Assembly: GCA_934385225.1 (NCBI GenBank) | Contig: CAKRPQ010000057.1 | Location: 1-12,940, forward strand | Reading direction: 5' to 3' | Origin: an uncultured Eubacteriales bacterium | Lineage (GTDB): Bacteria; Bacillota; Clostridia; Oscillospirales; CAG-272 | DNA: 12,940 bases | Shown here: positions 7,581 to 12,940 of the stretch, piece after piece | Layout of the letters: each line of letters opens with the position of its first letter | Position numbering within the stretch: the first letter of the stretch is position 1 | Notes under the pieces: generated by a model | What the model saw: only the letters and a program-made list of their open reading frames with translations | Told to the model about the DNA's origin: nothing | Database searches by the model: none | Translations under genes and position numbers: made by a program

Positions 7581-8078
7581 ATGGAAAAAACGAAGAACGA
7601 AAGCGAAATTCTTCTCTCCGCACCCGAAATTATAGGAAAGGGTATGCTCGTGACGGCGGGGAACACGGCAGACGGCTTTAACTGCATGACGGCAACATGG
7701 GGCGGTATCGGTTTTCTCTGGAAGAAAAACGTTTTCACGTTTTTTATCCGTCCGCAGAGGTACACTCTCGGTTTTGCCGAAAAAAACGAACTCATAACCG
7801 CCTGCTTCTTTGACGACAGCGAAAAATCAAAGAAAATTCTTGCCTACTGCGGCTCGCACAGCGGAAGAGACGCGGATAAAGCGAAAGAATGTTCTCTCAC
7901 GCCGATCTCGGTGTCGGACGGGAAAGCCGTCGTTTTCGCGGAAGCGGAATATTCGTTCGTCTGCCGAAAGCTCTATGTGACGGATATCAAAGCGGAGAAT
8001 TTTGCGGACAAAACGCTTCTCGGAAACTACGAAAAAGGCGATTTTCACCGCGTTTTTGTCTGTGAAATCGAAAAATAA
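7581..8078 (+). CDS. Flavin reductase-like / flavoredoxin family FMN-binding protein
   Basis: A 165-residue protein with the flavin reductase-like split-barrel fold. The motif NCMTATWGGIGFLW (34-47) is the family's FMN-binding strand-loop, RPQRYT (57-62) fits the phosphate-binding segment, and CGSHSGRDADKAK (90-102) is characteristic of the flavoredoxin subgroup in anaerobes. It is cytoplasmic, with no signal peptide. It binds FMN and probably passes electrons to a partner that cannot be identified here. AAAGGAG lies 7 nt before the ATG and overlaps the 3' end of the second TauE gene (3-bp gap), so it is the third gene of that operon. Pairing with a putative sulfur-anion exporter could point to sulfur metabolism, but this is only contextual. 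Confidence 0.88.
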   Translation: MEKTKNESEILLSAPEIIGKGMLVTAGNTADGFNCMTATWGGIGFLWKKNVFTFFIRPQRYTLGFAEKNELITACFFDDSEKSKKILAYCGSHSGRDADKAKECSLTPISVSDGKAVVFAEAEYSFVCRKLYVTDIKAENFADKTLLGNYEKGDFHRVFVCEIEK

Positions 8079-8114
8079 ATTGTAAAAAAGATTTTTTTAT
8101 TGCCTAAACAATTT
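8077..8114 (+). terminator. Weak AT-rich terminator-like hairpin
   Basis: AAATTGT (8077-8083) pairs with ACAATTT (8108-8114), and internal A6/T6 runs could extend the fold. It is followed by TTTATT. It sits directly after the flavin reductase stop codon, but with almost no GC pairs it is doubtful. Confidence 0.3.
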
Positions 8115-8129
8115 TTTATTCGAAAAGTA

Positions 8130-8158
8130 TTTACTTTTTACGTTTTTTATGGTACTAT
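8130..8158 (+). promoter_or_regulatory. Sigma-A type promoter of the GH26 gene
   Basis: TTTACT (8130-8135), a 17-nt T-rich spacer and TACTAT (8153-8158), with the start codon about 40 bp beyond the expected transcription start. This makes the GH26 gene its own unit. Because the -10 lies downstream of an ATG at 8149 in the same frame, the longer 370-codon frame is not a real start. Confidence 0.65.
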
Positions 8159-8205
8159 ATCCAAAAAGCGGATATGTCCGTACAAAAAACGAAAGGGAAA
8201 TACAG

Positions 8206-9261
8206 ATGAAAAAAATTCCTTATAACAAAGAATCACTTATGAAGCTCGTAAATGAGCTTTACGCGGGCGACGATTTCATCGTCGCACAGCAGATGTCCGA
8301 AACGTACAGCGACGGCGGACATAAGGTCACGACAGAGCTCGGCTGGTTTGACGATGTAAACGCCAAACGTCCCGCAATGCTCGGCTTTGACATTGCCCAC
8401 GCCGTAAACGAATATAACGAGGCTGACCTCGACGTTCTCGCGGGCGAATTTATCGACTACGCGTCGGAGGGCGGTATCGTTACGCTATGCGGTCACTTCC
8501 GCAACCCCCATCTTCCCGAAGGACCGAATTCGATTTATTACAGAGGTCACCTCGGAATGGAGGACGAATGGGAAGCGGTTATGAATCCCGAAACGCCGAC
8601 AGGTAAGGTCTTTAAGGACGACCTCGATAAGGTCTGCCGTTTCATGAAGAAGCTCGATGACGCGGGTGTGCCTGTTCTCTGGCGTCCTCTGCACGAGATG
8701 AACGGCAACTGGTTCTGGTTCTGCGTCGGTCAGTACGACTGGGGACAGGATCCCCTTTACATTCCGAAGGAATATGCCGAAAGAATGTGGAGATACATAT
8801 ATAAAGTCTGCACGGAGGAATTCGGTCTGAAACACCTCATCTGGGTATTCAGCCCGAACGTAGGATGCAAAGAGGGAATGTATTGCTACCCCGGCGACGA
8901 CGTTGTCGATATCGTTGCCTTTGACTGGTATCCGGGAAGCACCGAAATTCCCGACAGCGTAAAGAACGATTACAAAAATCTCTGCGAAACGGGCAAGCCG
9001 TTCGCTATCGGCGAATTCGGTCCCGGCAACAACCGCACGGACTATGCCGTCAGCCCCGAGGACAAATTCAATAACCTCGACGCGCTCGGAATGTTCCGCG
9101 ATATGAACGGTCAGAACGTGCGTTTCGCCTGGGTAATGTTCTGGTCAAGCTGGGCGCAGGTCAAAATCTCCGTACACAATATGAAACACGCGGATAAACT
9201 TATGAGCGCTCCCGAAGTTTACAACCTCGATAAGGTAAAGGCTTATTTCGATAAGCACTGA
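8206..9261 (+). CDS. Glycoside hydrolase family 26 (beta-mannanase-like), cytoplasmic
   Basis: A 351-residue (beta/alpha)8 hydrolase. The GH26 acid/base motif PVLWRPLHEMNGNWFWF is at 156-172 with Glu164. The nucleophile region FAIGEFGPG is at 266-274 with Glu270. The early GHFRNPHLP (96-104) and the late FAWVMFWSSWAQ (307-318) match substrate-groove strands of clan GH-A. The enzyme should retain configuration and cut beta-1,4-mannosidic bonds, or a related beta-glycan in this diverse family. There is no signal peptide, carbohydrate-binding module or membrane anchor, so it likely acts inside the cell on imported oligosaccharides. I start at MKKIPYN because GAAAGGGA lies about 8 nt upstream and the promoter -10 precludes the earlier ATG. 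It stands alone between its promoter and a strong terminator. Confidence 0.9.
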   Translation: MKKIPYNKESLMKLVNELYAGDDFIVAQQMSETYSDGGHKVTTELGWFDDVNAKRPAMLGFDIAHAVNEYNEADLDVLAGEFIDYASEGGIVTLCGHFRNPHLPEGPNSIYYRGHLGMEDEWEAVMNPETPTGKVFKDDLDKVCRFMKKLDDAGVPVLWRPLHEMNGNWFWFCVGQYDWGQDPLYIPKEYAERMWRYIYKVCTEEFGLKHLIWVFSPNVGCKEGMYCYPGDDVVDIVAFDWYPGSTEIPDSVKNDYKNLCETGKPFAIGEFGPGNNRTDYAVSPEDKFNNLDALGMFRDMNGQNVRFAWVMFWSSWAQVKISVHNMKHADKLMSAPEVYNLDKVKAYFDKH

Positions 9262-9270
9262 TATTAAAAA

Positions 9271-9304
9271 AGGCTGCCCAAAAACTCAATGTTTTGGGCA
9301 GCCT
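9271..9304. terminator. Bidirectional terminator between convergent genes
   Basis: A perfect 13-bp stem (9271-9283 with 9292-9304) closes an 8-nt loop. The plus strand continues with CTTTATATTCTTTT and the minus strand with TTTTTAATATC. It ends both the GH26 gene and the dehydratase gene coming from the other side. Confidence 0.92.
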
Positions 9305-9316
9305 CTTTATATTCTT

Positions 9317-11233
9317 TTATTTGTTTAAGCAGAGTTTCATTTCCTCGGATTTTTCCGCCTTCGCGTTCACCTCTTCGGGATCGGCGTAGGTCGGGACAGT
9401 CTCCTTGAACGCTCTCTTTATTGCCTGCGATTCAAGCTCGTGTTCGGCACTCTTCACCGCGGCGGAGAGAATGTCGAGCTTTTTATCGACTTCCGCACGC
9501 GTGAGCGGTGTGTCTTTTTCGACGAATATCATACCGTTTTCGGTTTTTGTAAGCGTTTCGGACTTTATGAGCAGCTCTTCAAACAGCTTTTCGCCGGGAC
9601 GCAGACCGATTTCTTCGATTTTTATATCAACGTCGGGCGTATACCCCGAAAGACGTATCATATTTACGGCGAGGTCGTAAATTTTAACGGGTTTGCCCAT
9701 ATCGAGAACGAAAAGTTCGCCCTTTTTCGCCATCGAGCCTGCCTGCATAACGAGCCTGCTCGCTTCGGGGATAGTCATGAAGTATCTGATGATGCGTTTG
9801 TCCGTAATCGTTATCGGACCGCCCTTTTCGATCTGACGTCTGAAAAGCGGAATGACAGACCCGTTCGAGCCGAGTACGTTTCCGAAACGAACAGCGGCAA
9901 ACGACGTTTCGCTATCCGTTCTGCACTGGACGATCATTTCGCACATACGCTTCGACGCGCCCATAATGTTTGTCGGATTGACGGCTTTGTCCGTGGAGAT
10001 AAGTATAAACCGCTTCGCGCCGTATTTTTCAGCCATATCGGCGGTGTTGTATGTGCCGATTACGTTGTTCTTTATCGCCTCGCAGTTCGAGTGCTCCATA
10101 AGCGGAACGTGCTTGTGTGCGGCGGCGTGGAAAACGATTTCGGGACGGTATTTGTCGAAAATGCAGTCAAGACGCACTCTGTCACGCACAGACGCGATTT
10201 CGACCGAGAGATCGAGCGTATCGCCGTAGTCGCGGATAAGCTCCTGTTGTATATCGTAGGCGTTGTTCTCGTAGATATCGACAATAATCAGCATTTTCGG
10301 CTTGCATTTGGCAATCTGACGGCAAAGCTCGCTTCCGATTGAACCGCCGCCGCCCGTTACGAGAATTGTCTTTCCGCCGTAGAAGCCGAGCGTAGCCTCG
10401 TCGTTTATGGCGATGGGCTTTCTGAACAGAAGGTCCTCTATCTGAAATTCGCGGAGCAGCCTTTTTGAGGGGCTGCCGCTCGTCAGATCCTTTATCGGAC
10501 TGTCGTAGAGCTTGACTTTGCACCCTGTCTGCGAATATTTGTGGTAAACCTCGGATATTGTGTCGCTGTCAGCCGTAAGCGCGACGAAAATTTCGTGAAC
10601 GGGCATATTTTTTACCGTTTCGATAATATTTTCGTCCTCATAGATTATCTTGATTCCGCAGATTTTATTCCCGCTTTTTGTTTTGTCGTTGTCGATGAAG
10701 CAAATGGGATTGTAGTGCGAATTCTTGCCGTAGAGAAGCTCCTCGGCAAGCGACGCGCCTATCTGACCCGCGCCGACAATGGCGACGTTTATTTTCTTTC
10801 CCGTATCGAGAGAGTTGTTATAGTGCTTGTGAAGCATACTGTAAATGAAGCGGGACGAGAGCGTCATAAGTGCGAACAGTGCCGAGACCGTGCCGATGTG
10901 CCAGATGTCCGACGTTTTCGAGGTATATGCCACGACAGCCGAAAGAACAGCCGCGCACATATCCGAAATTATCATTTGAAAATAGGTTTTTGCGACGGCA
11001 TATCTCCAAACGTTTGAATAGACACCGAAGCAGTAGCGGAACAGGAACAGAGTCAGCATAAGTACGGCGGACGAAACGAGAAAGCCGTTCGAGCCGCTAT
11101 CAGCATTTATCCCCGTGATTTTTGCAATACAGAAATATAGGGCGTTGAGCAGAGCAAAACAAAAGAAGTCGAACGCAAGAAGCACGATCCGCCTGAAATA
11201 GGAATTCATTTTCTGTCTGAGATTAAAAAACAT
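9317..11233 (-). CDS. Membrane-anchored nucleotide-sugar 4,6-dehydratase (CapD/PglF/FlaA1 long type)
   Basis: A 638-residue protein with four N-terminal membrane helices (about 12-130), a first nucleotide-binding-like domain (VAIVGAGQIGASLAEE, about 150-165), then a catalytic extended SDR domain. The latter has TGGGGSIGSE (about 293-302), HAAAHKHVPLME (about 369-380), STDKAVNPTN (413-422), MGASK (424-428) and GLRPGEKLFEEL (about 543-554). In long membrane-bound dehydratases the usual catalytic Tyr is Met, as seen here (Met424, Lys428). Known members convert UDP-GlcNAc to the 4-keto-6-deoxy sugar, a first step toward bacillosamine-type or capsule sugars. I start at the ATG at 11233, with AGGGTG 6 nt upstream, not at a GTG three codons earlier. 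No other glycan genes adjoin it. Confidence 0.92.
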   Translation of the reverse strand: MFFNLRQKMNSYFRRIVLLAFDFFCFALLNALYFCIAKITGINADSGSNGFLVSSAVLMLTLFLFRYCFGVYSNVWRYAVAKTYFQMIISDMCAAVLSAVVAYTSKTSDIWHIGTVSALFALMTLSSRFIYSMLHKHYNNSLDTGKKINVAIVGAGQIGASLAEELLYGKNSHYNPICFIDNDKTKSGNKICGIKIIYEDENIIETVKNMPVHEIFVALTADSDTISEVYHKYSQTGCKVKLYDSPIKDLTSGSPSKRLLREFQIEDLLFRKPIAINDEATLGFYGGKTILVTGGGGSIGSELCRQIAKCKPKMLIIVDIYENNAYDIQQELIRDYGDTLDLSVEIASVRDRVRLDCIFDKYRPEIVFHAAAHKHVPLMEHSNCEAIKNNVIGTYNTADMAEKYGAKRFILISTDKAVNPTNIMGASKRMCEMIVQCRTDSETSFAAVRFGNVLGSNGSVIPLFRRQIEKGGPITITDKRIIRYFMTIPEASRLVMQAGSMAKKGELFVLDMGKPVKIYDLAVNMIRLSGYTPDVDIKIEEIGLRPGEKLFEELLIKSETLTKTENGMIFVEKDTPLTRAEVDKKLDILSAAVKSAEHELESQAIKRAFKETVPTYADPEEVNAKAEKSEEMKLCLNK

Positions 11234-11296
11234 AATAAACACCCTGCCGTAATTTATTTTGCAATAAAACGATATTCAAAAAATATATCCTTATTT

Positions 11297-11325
11297 ATTA
11301 TACACTTGCGAAAACAAAATGTCAA
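11297..11325 (-). promoter_or_regulatory. Consensus sigma-A promoter of the dehydratase gene
   Basis: On the minus strand a perfect TTGACA (11320-11325), a 17-nt spacer and a perfect TATAAT (11297-11302). It predicts strong expression. The leader to the ATG is about 60 nt. Confidence 0.9.
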
Positions 11326-11355
11326 GGTGTTTGAATTTTTTTGTCGGATTGCAAA

Positions 11356-11367
11356 AAAGCGCTTGAA
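11356..11367. promoter_or_regulatory. Possible LacI/CcpA-like operator overlapping the -35
   Basis: The 8-bp perfect palindrome AAGCGCTT (11357-11364) in an A-rich context overlaps the -35 box of the isomerase promoter. It resembles the core of LacI-family and catabolite (cre) operators, but the outer positions match poorly. Confidence 0.3.
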
Positions 11368-11391
11368 AAAAACGAAAAAACGTTGTATAAT
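11363..11391 (+). promoter_or_regulatory. Sigma-A promoter of the sugar isomerase gene
   Basis: TTGAAA (11363-11368), a 17-nt spacer and a perfect TATAAT (11386-11391), about 43 bp before the start codon. Its -35 lies about 38 bp from the divergent dehydratase -35. Confidence 0.88.
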
Positions 11392-11434
11392 TAGTCTGTC
11401 CGATACCATATGAAAAACAGAAGGAGACAAAAAA

Positions 11435-12319
11435 ATGCTTGTTTCGACACCTACATCACCGCTGAAACGTCTTTTTGACGATAAAGGAGCGATAGAACTT
11501 ATCGCGAAGGCGGGATTTGACGCGTTCGATATGTCATACCTTGAAATGTTTTCGGATTCCGATAATTGCGAGATAAACAAACCGACTTATATTAAATATT
11601 CGGAAGAACTGCGCCGCTTTGCCGACTCTGTCGGAATAGTGTGCAACCAGGCGCACGCACCCTTTCATTCGTCCTGCGGCGACCCTGCGGAGGATAAGAA
11701 AAAATTCGACGCCATAGTACGTTCGATGGAATCGGCGGCTATCCTCGGTGCGAAGAATATTGTCGTTCACCCGAAGCAGCACCTGCGCTATTCGGAAAAC
11801 AAAGAAATCCTCCGCGAAATGAATATCGAGTTTTATTCGTCGCTTGTGCCTTACTGCCGCGAATTCGGAATACACGTCGCGGCGGAGAATATGTGGCAAA
11901 CCTCGCGCGTCGGCGATAAGATAGTGGAGAGTACCTGTGCGTCGCCCGACGAATTTTGCGATTACATCGACAGCGTCGGAAGCGAATACATTGTCGCCTG
12001 TCTTGACATAGGACATTGCGTTCTTGTTGACAGAAAGCCGTCCGAGATGATAAAAGCACTCGGCAGGAACAGATTGAAGGCACTCCACGTTCACGACGTT
12101 GACGGACTTAAAGACCTTCACACTCTTCCGTTCCTTGCGGGTGTCGATTTTGACGATATGACGACTGCGCTCGGCGAGATCGGCTACGATGGCGATATAA
12201 CATTTGAAACCGTCAATTTTACCGGCGGAATGCCGAAGGAAATCATTCCCGACGCATATAAATTCGAATGTGCCGTCGGAAGATACCTTGCCGCCGAGGT
12301 CGAAAAACACAGGAAATGA
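11435..12319 (+). CDS. Sugar phosphate isomerase/epimerase (xylose isomerase-like TIM barrel)
   Basis: A 294-residue TIM-barrel protein of the AP endonuclease 2 / xylose isomerase-like superfamily, of typical length. Candidate divalent-metal ligands sit at strand ends in the usual order: His74 (QAHAPFH), His112 (VVHPKQH), Glu151 (AAENMW), Asp191 and His194 (LDIGHC), His218/His220 (LHVHDVDG) and Glu258 (FETVNF). The family includes sugar and inositol isomerases and epimerases as well as endonuclease IV. The NIVVHPKQH and LDIGH motifs fit the sugar enzymes. The substrate cannot be assigned, because no kinase, dehydrogenase or transporter adjoins it. AAGGAG lies 8 nt before the ATG. It is transcribed alone, and no clear U-tract terminator follows directly. 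Confidence 0.87.
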   Translation: MLVSTPTSPLKRLFDDKGAIELIAKAGFDAFDMSYLEMFSDSDNCEINKPTYIKYSEELRRFADSVGIVCNQAHAPFHSSCGDPAEDKKKFDAIVRSMESAAILGAKNIVVHPKQHLRYSENKEILREMNIEFYSSLVPYCREFGIHVAAENMWQTSRVGDKIVESTCASPDEFCDYIDSVGSEYIVACLDIGHCVLVDRKPSEMIKALGRNRLKALHVHDVDGLKDLHTLPFLAGVDFDDMTTALGEIGYDGDITFETVNFTGGMPKEIIPDAYKFECAVGRYLAAEVEKHRK

Positions 12320-12596
12320 TTTTTTGAAACAGAGAAAGCTCCCGCCGTGGTGTACAAGTCTGTTTTTAACGGACTTGTACAATTTACCAACAGTGCCTTT
12401 TGTATACAAACCCATATTTTTATGAGTTGCATTCCCCTTTTCATTATCAGCTGAGATAGTATCAGTGACATTACTTGGTCACACAAAGAGTGTCTCAAAG
12501 CCCGCCTTTTCCGCAAATTGTGGTATAGAAAGCGGAGTTCAGTGCCATGTTTCTGAAAAAAAGAGTTTATACGAAGAAAAATTTCGAAAGGAGAAC
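12320..12596. other. Gene-poor tract with an inverted repeat and no recognised gene
   Basis: This stretch holds one clear inverted repeat (12351-12381) and otherwise AT-rich DNA. A minus-strand frame (about 12478 down to 12340, including MGLYTKGTVGKLYKSVKNRL) reads like coding sequence for about 45 codons but has no convincing start signal and runs into the isomerase gene, so I do not call it. Composition is unlike the neighbouring coding DNA. Confidence 0.4.
12351..12381. repeat. Inverted repeat / hairpin after the isomerase gene
   Basis: TGTACAAGTC (12351-12360) and GACTTGTACA (12372-12381) are perfectly complementary and enclose 11 nt. One G-U and one G-C pair could lengthen the stem to 12 bp. 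It lies 31 bp after the isomerase stop and is not followed by a U-tract. It may be a processing site, a weak terminator or the end of a lost element. Confidence 0.6.
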
Positions 12597-12698
12597 ATGG
12601 AACATGAATTCGGAATCCGGGAAGAGCTATATGGGCAAGCTAAGGCAAGAAATATTCCGCCGGAAATTCAGACGGAAATGCAGATGGCGAGGAGATAG
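12597..12698 (+). CDS. Short unrecognised reading frame, possibly a degenerate gene
   Basis: A 33-codon frame beginning MEHEFGIREELYGQ and ending EMQMARR before TAG. AAAGGAG lies 3 nt upstream of the ATG, which is close but usable. The protein is charged and helix-prone with an internal NIPPE turn, and I do not recognise it. In the same frame after the TAG, 16 codons continue with a similar basic style (QRYKITGKRLKKEKRA), right up to a terminator-like hairpin. This may be a small gene cut short by a point mutation, the remnant of a longer gene, or a real 33-residue peptide. No signal peptide or membrane segment is visible. Confidence 0.35.
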   Translation: MEHEFGIREELYGQAKARNIPPEIQTEMQMARR

Positions 12699-12738
12699 CA
12701 ACGGTACAAAATCACAGGAAAGCGCTTGAAGAAAGAGA

Positions 12739-12768
12739 AAAGAGCGAGGTCGCATGGCCTCGCTCTTT
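12739..12768. terminator. Terminator-like hairpin after the short frame
   Basis: AAAGAGCGAGG (12739-12749) pairs perfectly with CCTCGCTCTTT (12758-12768) around an 8-nt loop. The plus-strand tail is only TTT then ACATAC. The minus strand continues TTTCTCTTTC, so termination could work in both directions but weakly. Confidence 0.6.
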
Positions 12769-12799
12769 ACATACTACTATGGTCTAATACTTATAGTAA

Positions 12800-12847
12800 A
12801 AACAAATCCGAACCATTTTCGATTGACGAAATAGTTCGGATTTGTTT
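12800..12847 (-). terminator. Long terminator hairpin reading from the right edge
   Basis: A perfect 14-bp outer stem (12800-12813 with 12834-12847) and, after a small internal loop, a 5-bp inner stem TTTCG/CGAAA. On the minus strand it ends GGATTTGTTTTTAC, a proper U-tract. It sits 4 nt after a tRNA 3'-end-like sequence on the same strand. Confidence 0.75.
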
Positions 12848-12851
12848 CATT

Positions 12852-12870
12852 TGGTGACCCATACGGGATT
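12852..12870 (-). other. tRNA 3'-end-like fragment (possible attachment site or tRNA remnant)
   Basis: On the minus strand the 19 nt AATCCCGTATGGGTCACCA have the form of a tRNA 3' end: a T-stem 3' strand, a 7-nt acceptor strand ATGGGTC, discriminator A and CCA. The matching 5' acceptor strand (GACCCAT, as in many tRNA-Lys genes of Firmicutes) and a pairing T-stem are absent from the next 70 nt, so this is not a complete tRNA gene. TTCGA does occur just upstream, but with two extra bases before the ATCCC. Confidence 0.5.
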
Positions 12871-12878
12871 ATCGAATA

Positions 12879-12899
12879 AGATAGCACTGCGTGCTATCT
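12879..12899. repeat. Perfect 9-bp hairpin with 3-nt loop
   Basis: AGATAGCAC (12879-12887) and GTGCTATCT (12891-12899) enclose TGC. It lies where the body of a tRNA would be if the adjacent fragment were intact. No U-tract follows in either direction. Confidence 0.6.
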
Positions 12900-12940
12900 A
12901 TCAAGTTGCGTTCTGTTTTACCGAAATCCCTCTATCCGTG

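Noticed and set aside
9440..10342. 300-codon plus-strand frame opposite the dehydratase gene
   Set aside because: Antisense to the conserved SDR domain, with composition typical of a shadow frame and no start signal.
11534..12415. 293-codon minus-strand frame over the isomerase gene
   Set aside because: Most of it is antisense to a TIM-barrel gene with a full set of metal ligands. Only its first 30 or so codons lie outside, without a convincing ribosome binding site.
12852..12927. Complete tRNA gene on the minus strand
   Set aside because: Only the last 19 nt fit. The 5' acceptor strand, D arm, anticodon arm and T-stem partner cannot be formed from the adjoining bases.
1..12940. CRISPR array, toxin-antitoxin pair or phage-defence genes
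   Set aside because: I saw no regularly spaced direct repeats, no nuclease, toxin or transposase motifs, and every gene of useful length is explained by housekeeping, envelope or carbohydrate families.

Overview
The window looks like a chromosomal segment of a Gram-positive Clostridia-type bacterium, plausibly a gut Oscillospirales or Ruminococcaceae relative. This is an inference from several features: AGGAGG-like ribosome binding sites, AT-rich spacers with near-consensus TTGACA/TATAAT promoters, coding DNA of balanced GC, a SpoIIIE/FtsK translocase with a soluble gamma domain, half-size TauE genes, and a flavoredoxin-like reductase. Species cannot be set from the sequence alone.

Left part (1-6738, minus strand). 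A long operon starts at a promoter near 6710-6738. It reads ftsK/spoIIIE, a thymidylate kinase-like gene, an unrecognised 79-residue single-pass membrane protein, an MBOAT O-acyltransferase (AlgI/DltB type) and a DHHW/AlgJ-like SGNH-fold partner. Gaps are 10 to 22 bp and each gene has its own ribosome binding site. The last three genes look like an envelope-polymer O-acylation module attached to a DNA segregation and nucleotide kinase pair. The operon ends in a GC-rich structured segment (301-384) with a strong terminator. Beyond it a separate consensus promoter drives the 5' end of an ECF-like sigma factor gene that runs off the left edge.

Middle (6679-9304, plus strand). A divergent three-gene operon encodes two half-size TauE/SafE (DUF81) membrane proteins and a flavin reductase-like FMN-binding protein. 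Next comes a monocistronic family GH26 mannanase-like hydrolase without a signal peptide, with its own promoter. It ends at a strong bidirectional terminator shared with the convergent gene that follows.

Right part (9317-12319). A membrane-anchored nucleotide-sugar 4,6-dehydratase (CapD/PglF/FlaA1 long type, minus strand) and a xylose-isomerase-like TIM-barrel sugar isomerase/epimerase (plus strand) diverge from a spacer that carries two back-to-back near-consensus promoters.

Right end (12320-12940). This is a gene-poor, hairpin-rich tract. It holds a 10-bp inverted repeat, a short 33-codon reading frame with a good ribosome binding site and coding-like sequence continuing past its TAG, two terminator-like hairpins, and a 19-nt fragment matching the 3' end of a tRNA (minus strand) without the rest of a tRNA. 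It looks like a scar or boundary of past insertion rather than a working system. I found no CRISPR array, complete tRNA, rRNA, transposase or obvious defence system. The least explained items are the 79-residue protein of the acylation operon, the structured 301-384 segment, and the 12320-12940 tract.
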